A stretch of 64,000 nucleotides of DNA, taken from contig NZ_JAGIAS010000003.1 of NCBI RefSeq assembly GCF_017744695.1, positions 682,001 through 746,000 of the forward strand, given 5' to 3'. This stretch comes from Dyadobacter sp. (GTDB lineage Bacteria; Bacteroidota; Bacteroidia; Cytophagales; Spirosomataceae). Position numbers and translations under genes: made by a program. Below, in pieces: positions 8,408 to 15,794 of this stretch; the stretch's first letter is position 1, and the number at the start of each line of letters is the position of its first letter. A model generated the notes under the pieces. That model searched no databases, was not told the origin of the DNA, and saw nothing but the letters and a program-made list of their open reading frames with translations.

Positions 8408-9715
8408 TTAAAATTCAAGCACTTCATTATCTCCAAAATTCTCGTATGAGCTGGTGATTACCTTCTCACCTGGCTGCAAACCTTCGAGGACTTCGAAATA
8501 TTCTGGGTTTTTACGGCCTAACGTGATCTTGCGTTTCGCGGCGCGTTTGCCACCATCTGATACTACATATACCCAGTTTCCACCTGTTTCGGAGAAGAAA
8601 CCACCTACCGGCAGCAATGTTGCCTGCGAAGGCTGGCCGAGTTGCAGACGGATCGGTGCTGATTGCCCTCTCTTAACCATTTCCGGCGCGCCGTTGTCAA
8701 ACTTCATATCTACTTCGAAACGTCCGCTTAGAATCTCAGGGTATATCTTGATGATTTTCAAACCATAATCTTTTCCATTGAACTCCATCGACCCCGTCAG
8801 CCCGACGAAAATCCGTGACAGATAGTGCTCATCTACGCTGACGCGCATTTTGAAACCATTCAAGTCGTCGATCTGGCCGATGTTCTGCCCCTGGCTGATA
8901 TTGGAACCCACTTCGATATTCATCGACGACAACAGACCTGATACCGGCGCTTTTACCACGAGGTTATCGAGCGTCTGGCGCCATAGGCTTACGTTTTTCT
9001 GCGTGCTGGCCAGCGTGCCTTCCAGTTGCGTGATCTGCATTTTGGCGTTCTCTTCCTGGTATTTTTGCGACTCGATCTCGATTTCACGCTGTCTTACCAG
9101 TTTCTCATAATCCCGTTTCGTTTTCAGGTAATCAGCCTCCGGAATCACTTTGTCTTTATAAAGCTTCACATTACGTTCATGCGCATCTTTGGCCTGATCG
9201 AGTTGAAAATCCAGGTCGCTCAATGTCTTTTGGAGTGTAAACCGTGCTACTTTCAGGTTTTGCCTGGTATTTTGAAGGTCGTTCACCAATCGGCTCGCCT
9301 CTGTTTCGGATTGCAGGAAGCTCAGTTTGAGGTTTTGGTTTTCCAGGCGGAGCAACACATCGCCTTGTTTTACCATGTTACCGCCCTCAATCAGTTTCTC
9401 AGTTACATACCCACCCACGATCGCATCGAGCTGAATAGTTTTGAGGGGTTGAACTACCCCGGTTACGACGATAAACTCATCGAATTTACCTTTTTGAACC
9501 GTCGATATCGTCAGTTTGTCCTGCTCTACATTCAGCTTGCTTCTTGTATCGGCAAAAAAGAACTGGTAAATCAGGAATGCAGCCAGTAAAACGCTACCGC
9601 CCATGATGCTGATACGTTTGGTATTCCAGAATTTCTTGGGTTTTACTCGGTCCATTGTTGATCCTCCGGAAAATCCGTTACTGGTGCTTGTCGAGTTAGG
9701 TGTCTTAACTTCCAT
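8408..9715 (-). CDS. HlyD/MacA-family periplasmic adaptor (efflux membrane-fusion protein)
   Basis: 435-residue membrane-fusion protein that would bridge the inner-membrane ABC complex to an outer-membrane channel. A cytoplasmic tail rich in Ser, Thr and Asn is followed by a single membrane anchor at about 34-52, a beta-barrel/lipoyl half (VVQPLKTIQLDAIVGGYV), a long alpha-helical hairpin at about 130-240, the second lipoyl half (VVKAPVSGLLSSMNIEVGS) and a C-terminal barrel ending at EVLEF. It is the first gene of the minus-strand operon; upstream at 9760-9775 lies a sigma-54-like promoter and next to it the divergent NtrC-type regulator gene. No outer-membrane factor gene is visible in the window. 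Confidence 0.93.
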   Translation of the reverse strand: MEVKTPNSTSTSNGFSGGSTMDRVKPKKFWNTKRISIMGGSVLLAAFLIYQFFFADTRSKLNVEQDKLTISTVQKGKFDEFIVVTGVVQPLKTIQLDAIVGGYVTEKLIEGGNMVKQGDVLLRLENQNLKLSFLQSETEASRLVNDLQNTRQNLKVARFTLQKTLSDLDFQLDQAKDAHERNVKLYKDKVIPEADYLKTKRDYEKLVRQREIEIESQKYQEENAKMQITQLEGTLASTQKNVSLWRQTLDNLVVKAPVSGLLSSMNIEVGSNISQGQNIGQIDDLNGFKMRVSVDEHYLSRIFVGLTGSMEFNGKDYGLKIIKIYPEILSGRFEVDMKFDNGAPEMVKRGQSAPIRLQLGQPSQATLLPVGGFFSETGGNWVYVVSDGGKRAAKRKITLGRKNPEYFEVLEGLQPGEKVITSSYENFGDNEVLEF

Positions 9716-9759
9716 TATATGCTAGTGATTGAGTTCGCTTTTGTATTTGGCTTTACTAA

Positions 9760-9775
9760 TCCAATCACTATGCCA
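9760..9775 (-). promoter_or_regulatory. Sigma-54-like -24/-12 promoter of the efflux operon
   Basis: Read on the minus strand, TGGCAT-AGTGA-TTGGA matches the consensus TGGCAC-N5-TTGCA at 9 of 11 fixed positions; the -12 GC is GG here. It ends 45 bases before the adaptor start codon, a fitting distance, and the divergent gene encodes a sigma-54 activator. Predicted, not proven. Confidence 0.5.
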
Positions 9776-9839
9776 AAGAAGGCTATGCTATCTAATTATT
9801 TGAAAATCAACCTTGTTCAAATTCAGAACACCATGAATA

Positions 9840-9878
9840 TTGTTCGTTATCGGACAAATTTGTTCGGGCGCGGACAAG
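9840..9878. promoter_or_regulatory. Repeated TTGTYCG half-sites, probable activator binding region
   Basis: Three half-sites in 39 bases form two overlapping inverted repeats: TTGTTCG (9840-9846), CGGACAAATTTGTTCG (9851-9866, one mismatch in an 8+8 palindrome) and CGGACAAG (9871-9878). They lie 65-105 bases upstream of the sigma-54-like promoter, the usual place for an enhancer of an NtrC-family activator, and could also control the regulator gene itself. The remainder of the 9716-10028 gap shows no gene. Confidence 0.5.
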
Positions 9879-10028
9879 CCGTTCCAGCCGTCTTTTTAAG
9901 GTAAAATAGTGACATTTTAGCTTGTTAGGAAATAATATTTCAAATTGCGTCCTTATCTTGACAAACAATTGCGTTAAGTCCCTATCCGGCAGTGTCAACC
10001 CGCCTGCGCACCACAAGAAAGAACAGCC

Positions 10029-11399
10029 ATGCTACTATCAGAAGCCAAAATCCTGATTATCGACGACGACGTTGACGTGCTCAGTGCCGCCAAACTTTTA
10101 CTGAAACGCCACGCCAAAGCCGTCGACATTGAAAAGAACCCCCAAAAACTACCCTTCCTCGTTACCAACGGAGATTATAACCTGATCCTGCTCGATATGA
10201 ACTTCACCCGCGACGTGAACAGCGGACGCGAAGGTTTCCATTGGCTCGACCGGATCCTCGATATCAATCCCGCCGCGAAAGTGATCATGATCACCGCTTA
10301 CGGGGACATTGAAATGGCGATCCGTGCGATCAAGTCGGGCGCTATTGATTTTGTACTGAAACCGTGGGAGAACGATAAACTGCTGGCGACAATCAGCACG
10401 GCACTCGAAGGCGGCAAGGATAAAGTAGTACCGGTAGCGGAAGAAAAGAGCAAAGACGATAATAAAAAGAATAATAAAGCCACCTCCGACACCATTGTGG
10501 CTACAAGCGACAGTATGCGACAGGTACTGGTCACCGCCGAGCGCGTGGCTTCGACCGACGCCAATGTGATCATCCTCGGCGAAAACGGAACAGGGAAAAC
10601 GCAGTTGGCGAAGCACGTCCACCAGCATTCTAAACGCGCCGACAAACCATTCGTAGCTGTCGACCTGGGAGCGATCAGCGAGACGCTTTTTGAAAGCGAG
10701 CTGTTCGGCCATGTGAAGGGCGCATTTACAGATGCGAAAGAAGACCGCGCCGGCCGCTTTGAAGAAGCCAAAGGCGGTACTATTTTTCTGGATGAAATCG
10801 GCAACCTCACATTGCCCTTGCAGGCTAAGCTATTGACCGTCATCCAGGAACGCAAAGTAACCCGCGTCGGCTCCAACAAGCCTATCGCACTCGATGTCCG
10901 CCTGATTTGCGCAACGAATATGAATATCGAAAAGATGGTGACCGACAAGACCTTCCGCCAGGATTTGCTCTATCGGATCAATACCATCGAGCTCGAACTG
11001 CCGCCTCTGCGCGACAGGCCCGAGGATATCAGCGCATTGGCCGACTATTATCTCAAACAATACGCCAAAAAGTATAACCGTCCCGTCAACGACATCAGTA
11101 ATGCGTTGGTGAAGAAAATGCAGCAGTACAACTGGCCCGGCAATATCCGCGAACTGCAACATGCCGTGGAGCGTGCGGTGATCCTTTCGCAGGAAAAAAC
11201 CTTGCAACCTGATGATCTTTTCCTCAAAAGTTCGGCCGGACAGCCTGCTACCGCCACCGGCTTCGACCTCGAAGACATGGAAAAAACGATGATCATCAAA
11301 GCATTGAAACGCTTCAACGGAAACATCACCGATGCAGCCCGTGAGCTGGGACTCAGCCGCGCAGCGCTTTACCGGAGGATGGAGAAATACGGTTTGTAA
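10029..11399 (+). CDS. Sigma-54-dependent NtrC-type response regulator
   Basis: 456 residues in three parts: a receiver domain with D56 as phosphoacceptor (LLDMNF) and K111 in KPW; an AAA+ activator domain with Walker A GENGTGKT at 184-191 and Walker B TIFLDE at 251-256; and a Fis-type helix-turn-helix at about 415-456 (NITDAARELGLSRAALYRRM). The loop that contacts sigma-54 reads GAFTDA (231-236) rather than GAFTGA. It is divergent from the efflux operon and probably activates it through the sites at 9760-9878. No kinase gene follows; the NtrY-like kinase at 22769-24109 is a possible partner. Starts at 10029 with the receiver's first strand (AKILIIDDD). Confidence 0.93.
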   Translation: MLLSEAKILIIDDDVDVLSAAKLLLKRHAKAVDIEKNPQKLPFLVTNGDYNLILLDMNFTRDVNSGREGFHWLDRILDINPAAKVIMITAYGDIEMAIRAIKSGAIDFVLKPWENDKLLATISTALEGGKDKVVPVAEEKSKDDNKKNNKATSDTIVATSDSMRQVLVTAERVASTDANVIILGENGTGKTQLAKHVHQHSKRADKPFVAVDLGAISETLFESELFGHVKGAFTDAKEDRAGRFEEAKGGTIFLDEIGNLTLPLQAKLLTVIQERKVTRVGSNKPIALDVRLICATNMNIEKMVTDKTFRQDLLYRINTIELELPPLRDRPEDISALADYYLKQYAKKYNRPVNDISNALVKKMQQYNWPGNIRELQHAVERAVILSQEKTLQPDDLFLKSSAGQPATATGFDLEDMEKTMIIKALKRFNGNITDAARELGLSRAALYRRMEKYGL

Positions 11400-11416
11400 T
11401 CCATTTTAAACCGCAT

Positions 11417-11491
11417 GGAAGTACAATTTTGGCATGTTTTTTGGGTTTAATTCCTGTATAAAAGCTCAACTGCGTCCAATTTTGTACTTCC
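11417..11491. promoter_or_regulatory. Inverted repeat and sigma-54-like motif upstream of the GH127 gene
   Basis: GGAAGTACAA (11417-11426) and its exact inverse TTGTACTTCC (11482-11491) flank the upstream region, the second ending one base before the ATG. Between them TGGCAT-GTTTT-TTGGG (11430-11445) has the same form as the motif before the efflux operon, 48 bases from the start codon. Suggests a controlled promoter; evidence is sequence pattern only. Confidence 0.35.
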
Positions 11492-11492
11492 G

Positions 11493-13439
11493 ATGACGAA
11501 ATCACTTTCCATATTCATCCTCGTTCTCTTCTCCTGTTTCACATTTGCCCAAACCGGCAGCATCAAGCCCGTACCACTCAAAAACGTCAAAACGACCACT
11601 GGTTTCTGGCACGATCGCGTCGAGCTGGCGCACAGCGTGACGGTGCCCCATGCATTGCACCAATGTGAAGAATCAGGCCGGTTCGACAACTTCGCGGTAG
11701 CCGGCGGCTTGAAAAAAGGAACGTTCAAAGGCGCCCGTTTCGATGATTCCGATGTCTTTAAAGTGGTAGAGGGTGCCTCTTATGTACTGCAAAACCAATA
11801 TGACCAGAAACTCGACCATTACCTCGACTCGCTGATCACCCTATTCGCTGCCGCACAGGAACCCGACGGCTATCTCTACACGATCCGCACCATTAATAAG
11901 GACACCACCGGCTCCTATGACTGGATCGCGGGGCCTTACCGCTATTCTTTCGAGAATGGTAGCCATGAGTTGTACAATGTCGGGCATTTATACGAGGCAG
12001 CCGTGGCGCATTATGAAGCCACCGGCAAAAAGACTTTGCTGAATGTAGCCATTAAAAATGCAGACCATCTGGTCAAAACCATTGGCCCCAAACCAGGGCA
12101 ACTGGTGGTGGTACCCGGTCATGAAGAAACCGAACTCGCATTGATACGCCTTTACCGGGTAACCGGCAAAAAAGAATACCTCGACCTTTCCAAATTCTTC
12201 ATCGATATGCGTGGCCGCTCCGACAAGCGCACGCTTTTCCTCGACGAGCATAAGCTCGGCCCCGCCTATTTTCAGGATCAGGTACCCTTCGTGCGCCAAC
12301 GTGAGGCGGTCGGGCATGCGGTACGCGCGCAATACCTGTACACGGGTGTGGCTGACCTGCTCACCCTCCGCCCCGACGGACAAGACCAGACAGCCGTTCA
12401 GGCCATCTGGAATGACGCTACTTATAAAAAACAGTACGTAACCGGCGGAATGGGTGCCCGGGAGGATGGAGAGGCGTTTGATAAACCCTACATTTTACCC
12501 AATGACAATGCCTACGCCGAAACCTGCGCTGCCATTGCGAATATGCTTTGGAACCACAAAATGTACCTGCTGACCGGCGAAGCGAAATACATGGATGTTT
12601 TTGAGCGTGTACTTTACAATGGCTTCCTCGGCGGAATGGGCGTCAAAGGCAATACATTTTTTTATGTAAACCCGATGTCCTCGAATGGCGTGAATGATTT
12701 CAACAAAGGCACCGGTGCGGTACGGCACGAGTGGTTTGGCACTGCCTGCTGTCCCTCGAACGTCTCGCGCTTCTTGCCCTCCATGCCCGCTTACATGTAC
12801 GCGACCCAAGGGAATACATTGGTGATCAACCTTTTTGGAGACACTAAGGCTAATATCGCGCTTCCCAACACGCCGGTTCAGATTACCCAGCAAACGCAAT
12901 ATCCATGGCAGGGAAATATCCGCATTCAGGTCGATCCGGAAAAGGCTGGCACATTCCCGCTGCACATCCGCATTCCCGGCTGGGCCAACGGACAGGCCAT
13001 TCCGGGCGATTTGTATCGTTATGAAGACAAACTGGCCAAGCCGGTTGGCCTGACTATTAATGGCAAAAAAATGGATGCTGCCATTGAAAACGGCTATCTG
13101 AAATTAAATCGTAGCTGGAAAAAGGGCGATGTGATCGAACTGGTACTGGATATGCCTGTGCGTAAAGTTGCGGCTGACGAAAAGCTCAAAAGCAACCATG
13201 GAAAAGTGGCTATCGAACGTGGTCCGGTACTCTATTGCGCGGAAGGCCATGACAACAGAGGGAAAGCGCTTGCGATCAAAATATCCGGGACGCAGGAATT
13301 TACGCCGTCGTATCAGAAAGATATGCTCGGCGGCATTAATATCCTCCAATCCAAAGAGCAGAACATCACACTCATTCCCTATTACGCCTGGGCCAACCGC
13401 GGGGCGAACGAGATGACGATCTGGTTTGACAGGCAGTAA
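11493..13439 (+). CDS. GH127 family glycoside hydrolase (beta-L-arabinofuranosidase type, DUF1680)
   Basis: 648 residues with a signal peptide (cleavage after FTFAQ, about residue 20), so periplasmic or exported. The fold-specific residues are all there: E343 and C345 in AYAETCAA, and the vicinal pair C419-C420 in ACCPSN, which in characterised GH127 enzymes bind zinc and provide the nucleophilic cysteine. An (alpha/alpha)6 barrel fills about 30-440 and beta-sandwich domains fill the rest, including a carbohydrate-contacting region near IRIPGWAN. Substrate is likely a beta-linked L-arabinofuranose, though family members differ. It stands alone on its strand with no SusCD pair nearby. Confidence 0.9.
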   Translation: MTKSLSIFILVLFSCFTFAQTGSIKPVPLKNVKTTTGFWHDRVELAHSVTVPHALHQCEESGRFDNFAVAGGLKKGTFKGARFDDSDVFKVVEGASYVLQNQYDQKLDHYLDSLITLFAAAQEPDGYLYTIRTINKDTTGSYDWIAGPYRYSFENGSHELYNVGHLYEAAVAHYEATGKKTLLNVAIKNADHLVKTIGPKPGQLVVVPGHEETELALIRLYRVTGKKEYLDLSKFFIDMRGRSDKRTLFLDEHKLGPAYFQDQVPFVRQREAVGHAVRAQYLYTGVADLLTLRPDGQDQTAVQAIWNDATYKKQYVTGGMGAREDGEAFDKPYILPNDNAYAETCAAIANMLWNHKMYLLTGEAKYMDVFERVLYNGFLGGMGVKGNTFFYVNPMSSNGVNDFNKGTGAVRHEWFGTACCPSNVSRFLPSMPAYMYATQGNTLVINLFGDTKANIALPNTPVQITQQTQYPWQGNIRIQVDPEKAGTFPLHIRIPGWANGQAIPGDLYRYEDKLAKPVGLTINGKKMDAAIENGYLKLNRSWKKGDVIELVLDMPVRKVAADEKLKSNHGKVAIERGPVLYCAEGHDNRGKALAIKISGTQEFTPSYQKDMLGGINILQSKEQNITLIPYYAWANRGANEMTIWFDRQ

Positions 13440-13466
13440 TTTGACGGGCGGCGGTCGGCGGTCAAA

Positions 13467-14384
13467 TCACTTCCTTCCCAGATTCTTCTGAAATGCTTCC
13501 AAATCCTTCAATTCTCCGTCCATTATCAGGTTAATATCGCTGTTGTTAAGCACATCGCTTTCAGACTTGATTTTACTTTTGAAATAGAAAGAAAAGGGTA
13601 GATCCTTTCCTTTCCCCAGCATTTGTGCACCTGCTTTAATGACTTTCCCAAGACTCACTTCCAGCGGAATTTCGTAAATATCCCTGCTTTTCGACTTCAC
13701 TTTTGTAATTCCTTTCACAGCCCCTTCCGCAAAGCGTTTTTGTTTACCCAAATCCATGGCATAAACCGGGTCCTGAAATTCGAGTGAAAACGGATTCATG
13801 TTGCCCACTTCCACTTTCACCACAATATCCGATTCCTTCAAACCCAGCTTTTTGAAATCATAACCAGCCATTCTGATCTTCGGCAGCCTGTAAAGCGGCA
13901 ACCGCTTGTCTATATCGAGCACAAGGGAATCTTTTCCAAGAAATGGTTTTTCAAAATGTAATATCGTTTTGAAATGGTAATTGGCGCTGTCCTGCCCTTT
14001 CGCAGCCTCTTCGTCGCCTTCCACACGCAGGTTACGGATTTTTACTTTCGCGGGCAATGTCAGCAATGAGCTATCGGCGGCCTTCACTTCGAGCGGTTTG
14101 TTATAATGGTCTTCTACAATCGTTTTGTCATTCATTTTCACCACATAATTGATGTTTTTCAAATGCATGCCAACGGGCAGCGGATTATGGACGAGCGTTT
14201 TGAGTTCCATTTTAATGGTACTATCGGTAATCTCGCTGATATGCGCGATGGTCATTTCCACCCGCGGTTTCAGACCGGAAGCCGGGTCGGGATCGCTTTT
14301 CCTGAAGAAATACCAGACAGCAAATGCTACTGCCGCGATCAATACCAGTATCAAAATCCATTTAAATACACTTCGGCTGTTCAT
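13467..14384 (-). CDS. Membrane-anchored LEA/WHy-like protein of unknown function
   Basis: 305 residues. One N-terminal membrane helix at about 7-27 followed by YFFRKSDPDP anchors an extracytoplasmic region. The middle carries two related beta-rich segments with the pattern of late-embryogenesis-abundant type 2 (WHy) domains: VHNPLPVGMHLKNINYVVKMND at about 65-87 and VGNMNPFSLEFQDPVYAMDL further on, each with the N-P-x-P/F turn. No catalytic motif is visible. Known LEA2 domains are linked to stress or adhesion roles, so only a structural role can be suggested. Convergent with the GH127 gene; the 26-base gap is a GC-rich imperfect palindrome. Confidence 0.7.
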   Translation of the reverse strand: MNSRSVFKWILILVLIAAVAFAVWYFFRKSDPDPASGLKPRVEMTIAHISEITDSTIKMELKTLVHNPLPVGMHLKNINYVVKMNDKTIVEDHYNKPLEVKAADSSLLTLPAKVKIRNLRVEGDEEAAKGQDSANYHFKTILHFEKPFLGKDSLVLDIDKRLPLYRLPKIRMAGYDFKKLGLKESDIVVKVEVGNMNPFSLEFQDPVYAMDLGKQKRFAEGAVKGITKVKSKSRDIYEIPLEVSLGKVIKAGAQMLGKGKDLPFSFYFKSKIKSESDVLNNSDINLIMDGELKDLEAFQKNLGRK

Positions 14385-14603
14385 AGGTGTCGTTCAGTTA
14401 ATGGGAGCTACTGATCAAAAAGCGTTCCCGCCGGCATCACACCCTCGCCACACGTATATGTGTAGGAAACTCGTCATGCGCGGCTCAAACATTTTCACCA
14501 AACGGGTTTTCTGCTTTGGTATGGGTTTTTAAAGAGCGTGCGACGATTGAATGGTGATTGCCATTCTTTTTCATCCAAACCATGACCATTAAAAACCAGT
14601 ATT

Positions 14604-15146
14604 ATGAAAGCGACGAAAAGCAAAACTGCTGCCAAACAAATCACCGAAACAGATAGCGAAAAGTTGAAAGAACTATTTGTAGACGGCCTGAAAGACATTT
14701 ACTGGGCTGAAAAACAACTCGCCAAAGCATTGACCAAAATGTCAAAAAATGCCACTTCGGAAGAATTGAAAGCTGCATTCGAGCAGCATACAACCGAAAC
14801 CGAAGAACACGCCACAAGGCTCGAACAGGTTTTTGAAAGAATCGGCGAGAAAGCGCAAGCCAAAAAATGCGCCGCGATGGAAGGGCTGATCGAGGAAGCG
14901 AACGAAATTTTGAACAGCACCGACAAAGGTACCATGGTACGCGATTGCGGATTGATTATGGCCGCTCAGAAAGTGGAACATTACGAAATCGCGTCGTACG
15001 GCACGTTGCGCAATATTGCGCGCACGCTGGGCCACAGCGACGTAGCAGATCTATTGCAACAAACGCTTGACCAGGAAGGTGAAACCGACCATAAGCTCAC
15101 CGAACTGGCAGAGGCCTATGTGAATGAGGAAGCAAGTGTGGAGTAG
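14604..15146 (+). CDS. DUF892 ferritin-like protein (YciE/YciF type)
   Basis: 180 residues, almost wholly helical. The DUF892 pattern is clear: LKELFVDGLKDIYWAEKQL at about 20-38, two Glu/His pairs (FEQHTTETEEHATRLEQVF and AQKVEHYEIASYGTLRNIA), and a closing DQEGETDHKLTELAE helix, giving a four-helix di-metal bundle. Family members are stress-induced and bind iron or manganese; a role in oxidative or osmotic stress is plausible. An N-terminal extension rich in Lys and Thr is a mild oddity. Followed by a good terminator at 15171-15202. Confidence 0.88.
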   Translation: MKATKSKTAAKQITETDSEKLKELFVDGLKDIYWAEKQLAKALTKMSKNATSEELKAAFEQHTTETEEHATRLEQVFERIGEKAQAKKCAAMEGLIEEANEILNSTDKGTMVRDCGLIMAAQKVEHYEIASYGTLRNIARTLGHSDVADLLQQTLDQEGETDHKLTELAEAYVNEEASVE

Positions 15147-15170
15147 AGGCTTCTGCCTTTCATAAAGCAG

Positions 15171-15202
15171 AGAGGCGATCGGGAATCCCGACCGCCTCTT
15201 TT
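15171..15202 (+). terminator. Intrinsic terminator after the DUF892 gene
   Basis: Stem AGAGGCG-TCGGG against CCCGA-CGCCTCT with a three-base loop and one bulge, followed by TTTT, 25 bases after the stop codon. Confidence 0.8.
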
Positions 15203-15219
15203 GCATTCAATATATACAT

Positions 15220-15720
15220 CTACACCAGATTCAACCTGCCATGATCGCCACCCTCCGGCGTGGTACCCGTCATCACTGCTTTGAGCATCGAGAAGAATAC
15301 GACCATTTTGGAAGAAGTACTATCCCAATAGGCAGCTTCTTGTGTGGTAACCCTGAGCACCGCCAGATCGGGATCGTCTTTCCCGCCCGGAAACCAGGCT
15401 TTCGACATCAGGCTCCACAGTTCTTCCTTGCGGCGCTCACTCTCCACGATCGATGCCGTACCGGATACGCTCAGATAGGTATTGTTTTTAGGGTCTGAGT
15501 AAATCAATGTCACCGGATCTCCATGCCGGGCATCCCTCACTAGCTCAGTATGCCGGCTGGTGAAGAACCACACGTTACCTTCCGCGTCGATATCCAGCGT
15601 CGTCATCGGCCGCGATACGATCCGGCCGTCCTCGTACGTCGTGTACATGCAGAACCGGATATCTTCGGCGAGTGATTTCAGTTTCTTAATAGCCTGATTA
15701 TCTTCAAAATCCTTTTCCAT
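15220..15720 (-). CDS. Pyridoxamine-5'-phosphate-oxidase-fold general stress protein
   Basis: 166 residues of the split-barrel flavin/PNPOx-like family (general stress protein 26 group). Visible hallmarks are GRIVSRPMTTLDIDAEGNVWFFTS near 32-54 and the strand VTLIYSDPKNNTYLSVSGTASIV near 70-92, typical of the cofactor-binding barrel. The C-terminus MTGTTPEGGDHGRLNL is the usual end of this subgroup. Biochemical role (flavin, F420 or haem binding) is not settled for the group. Transcribed away from a TonB receptor gene start-to-end on the same strand, 75 bases downstream of its stop. Confidence 0.88.
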   Translation of the reverse strand: MEKDFEDNQAIKKLKSLAEDIRFCMYTTYEDGRIVSRPMTTLDIDAEGNVWFFTSRHTELVRDARHGDPVTLIYSDPKNNTYLSVSGTASIVESERRKEELWSLMSKAWFPGGKDDPDLAVLRVTTQEAAYWDSTSSKMVVFFSMLKAVMTGTTPEGGDHGRLNLV

Positions 15721-15794
15721 AACCGTTGTTTTTAGATCTGTTGAAACTTTGGTTTGAACCCGGATCTTTAAAACAACCGTTCCAAAGATTTGTC

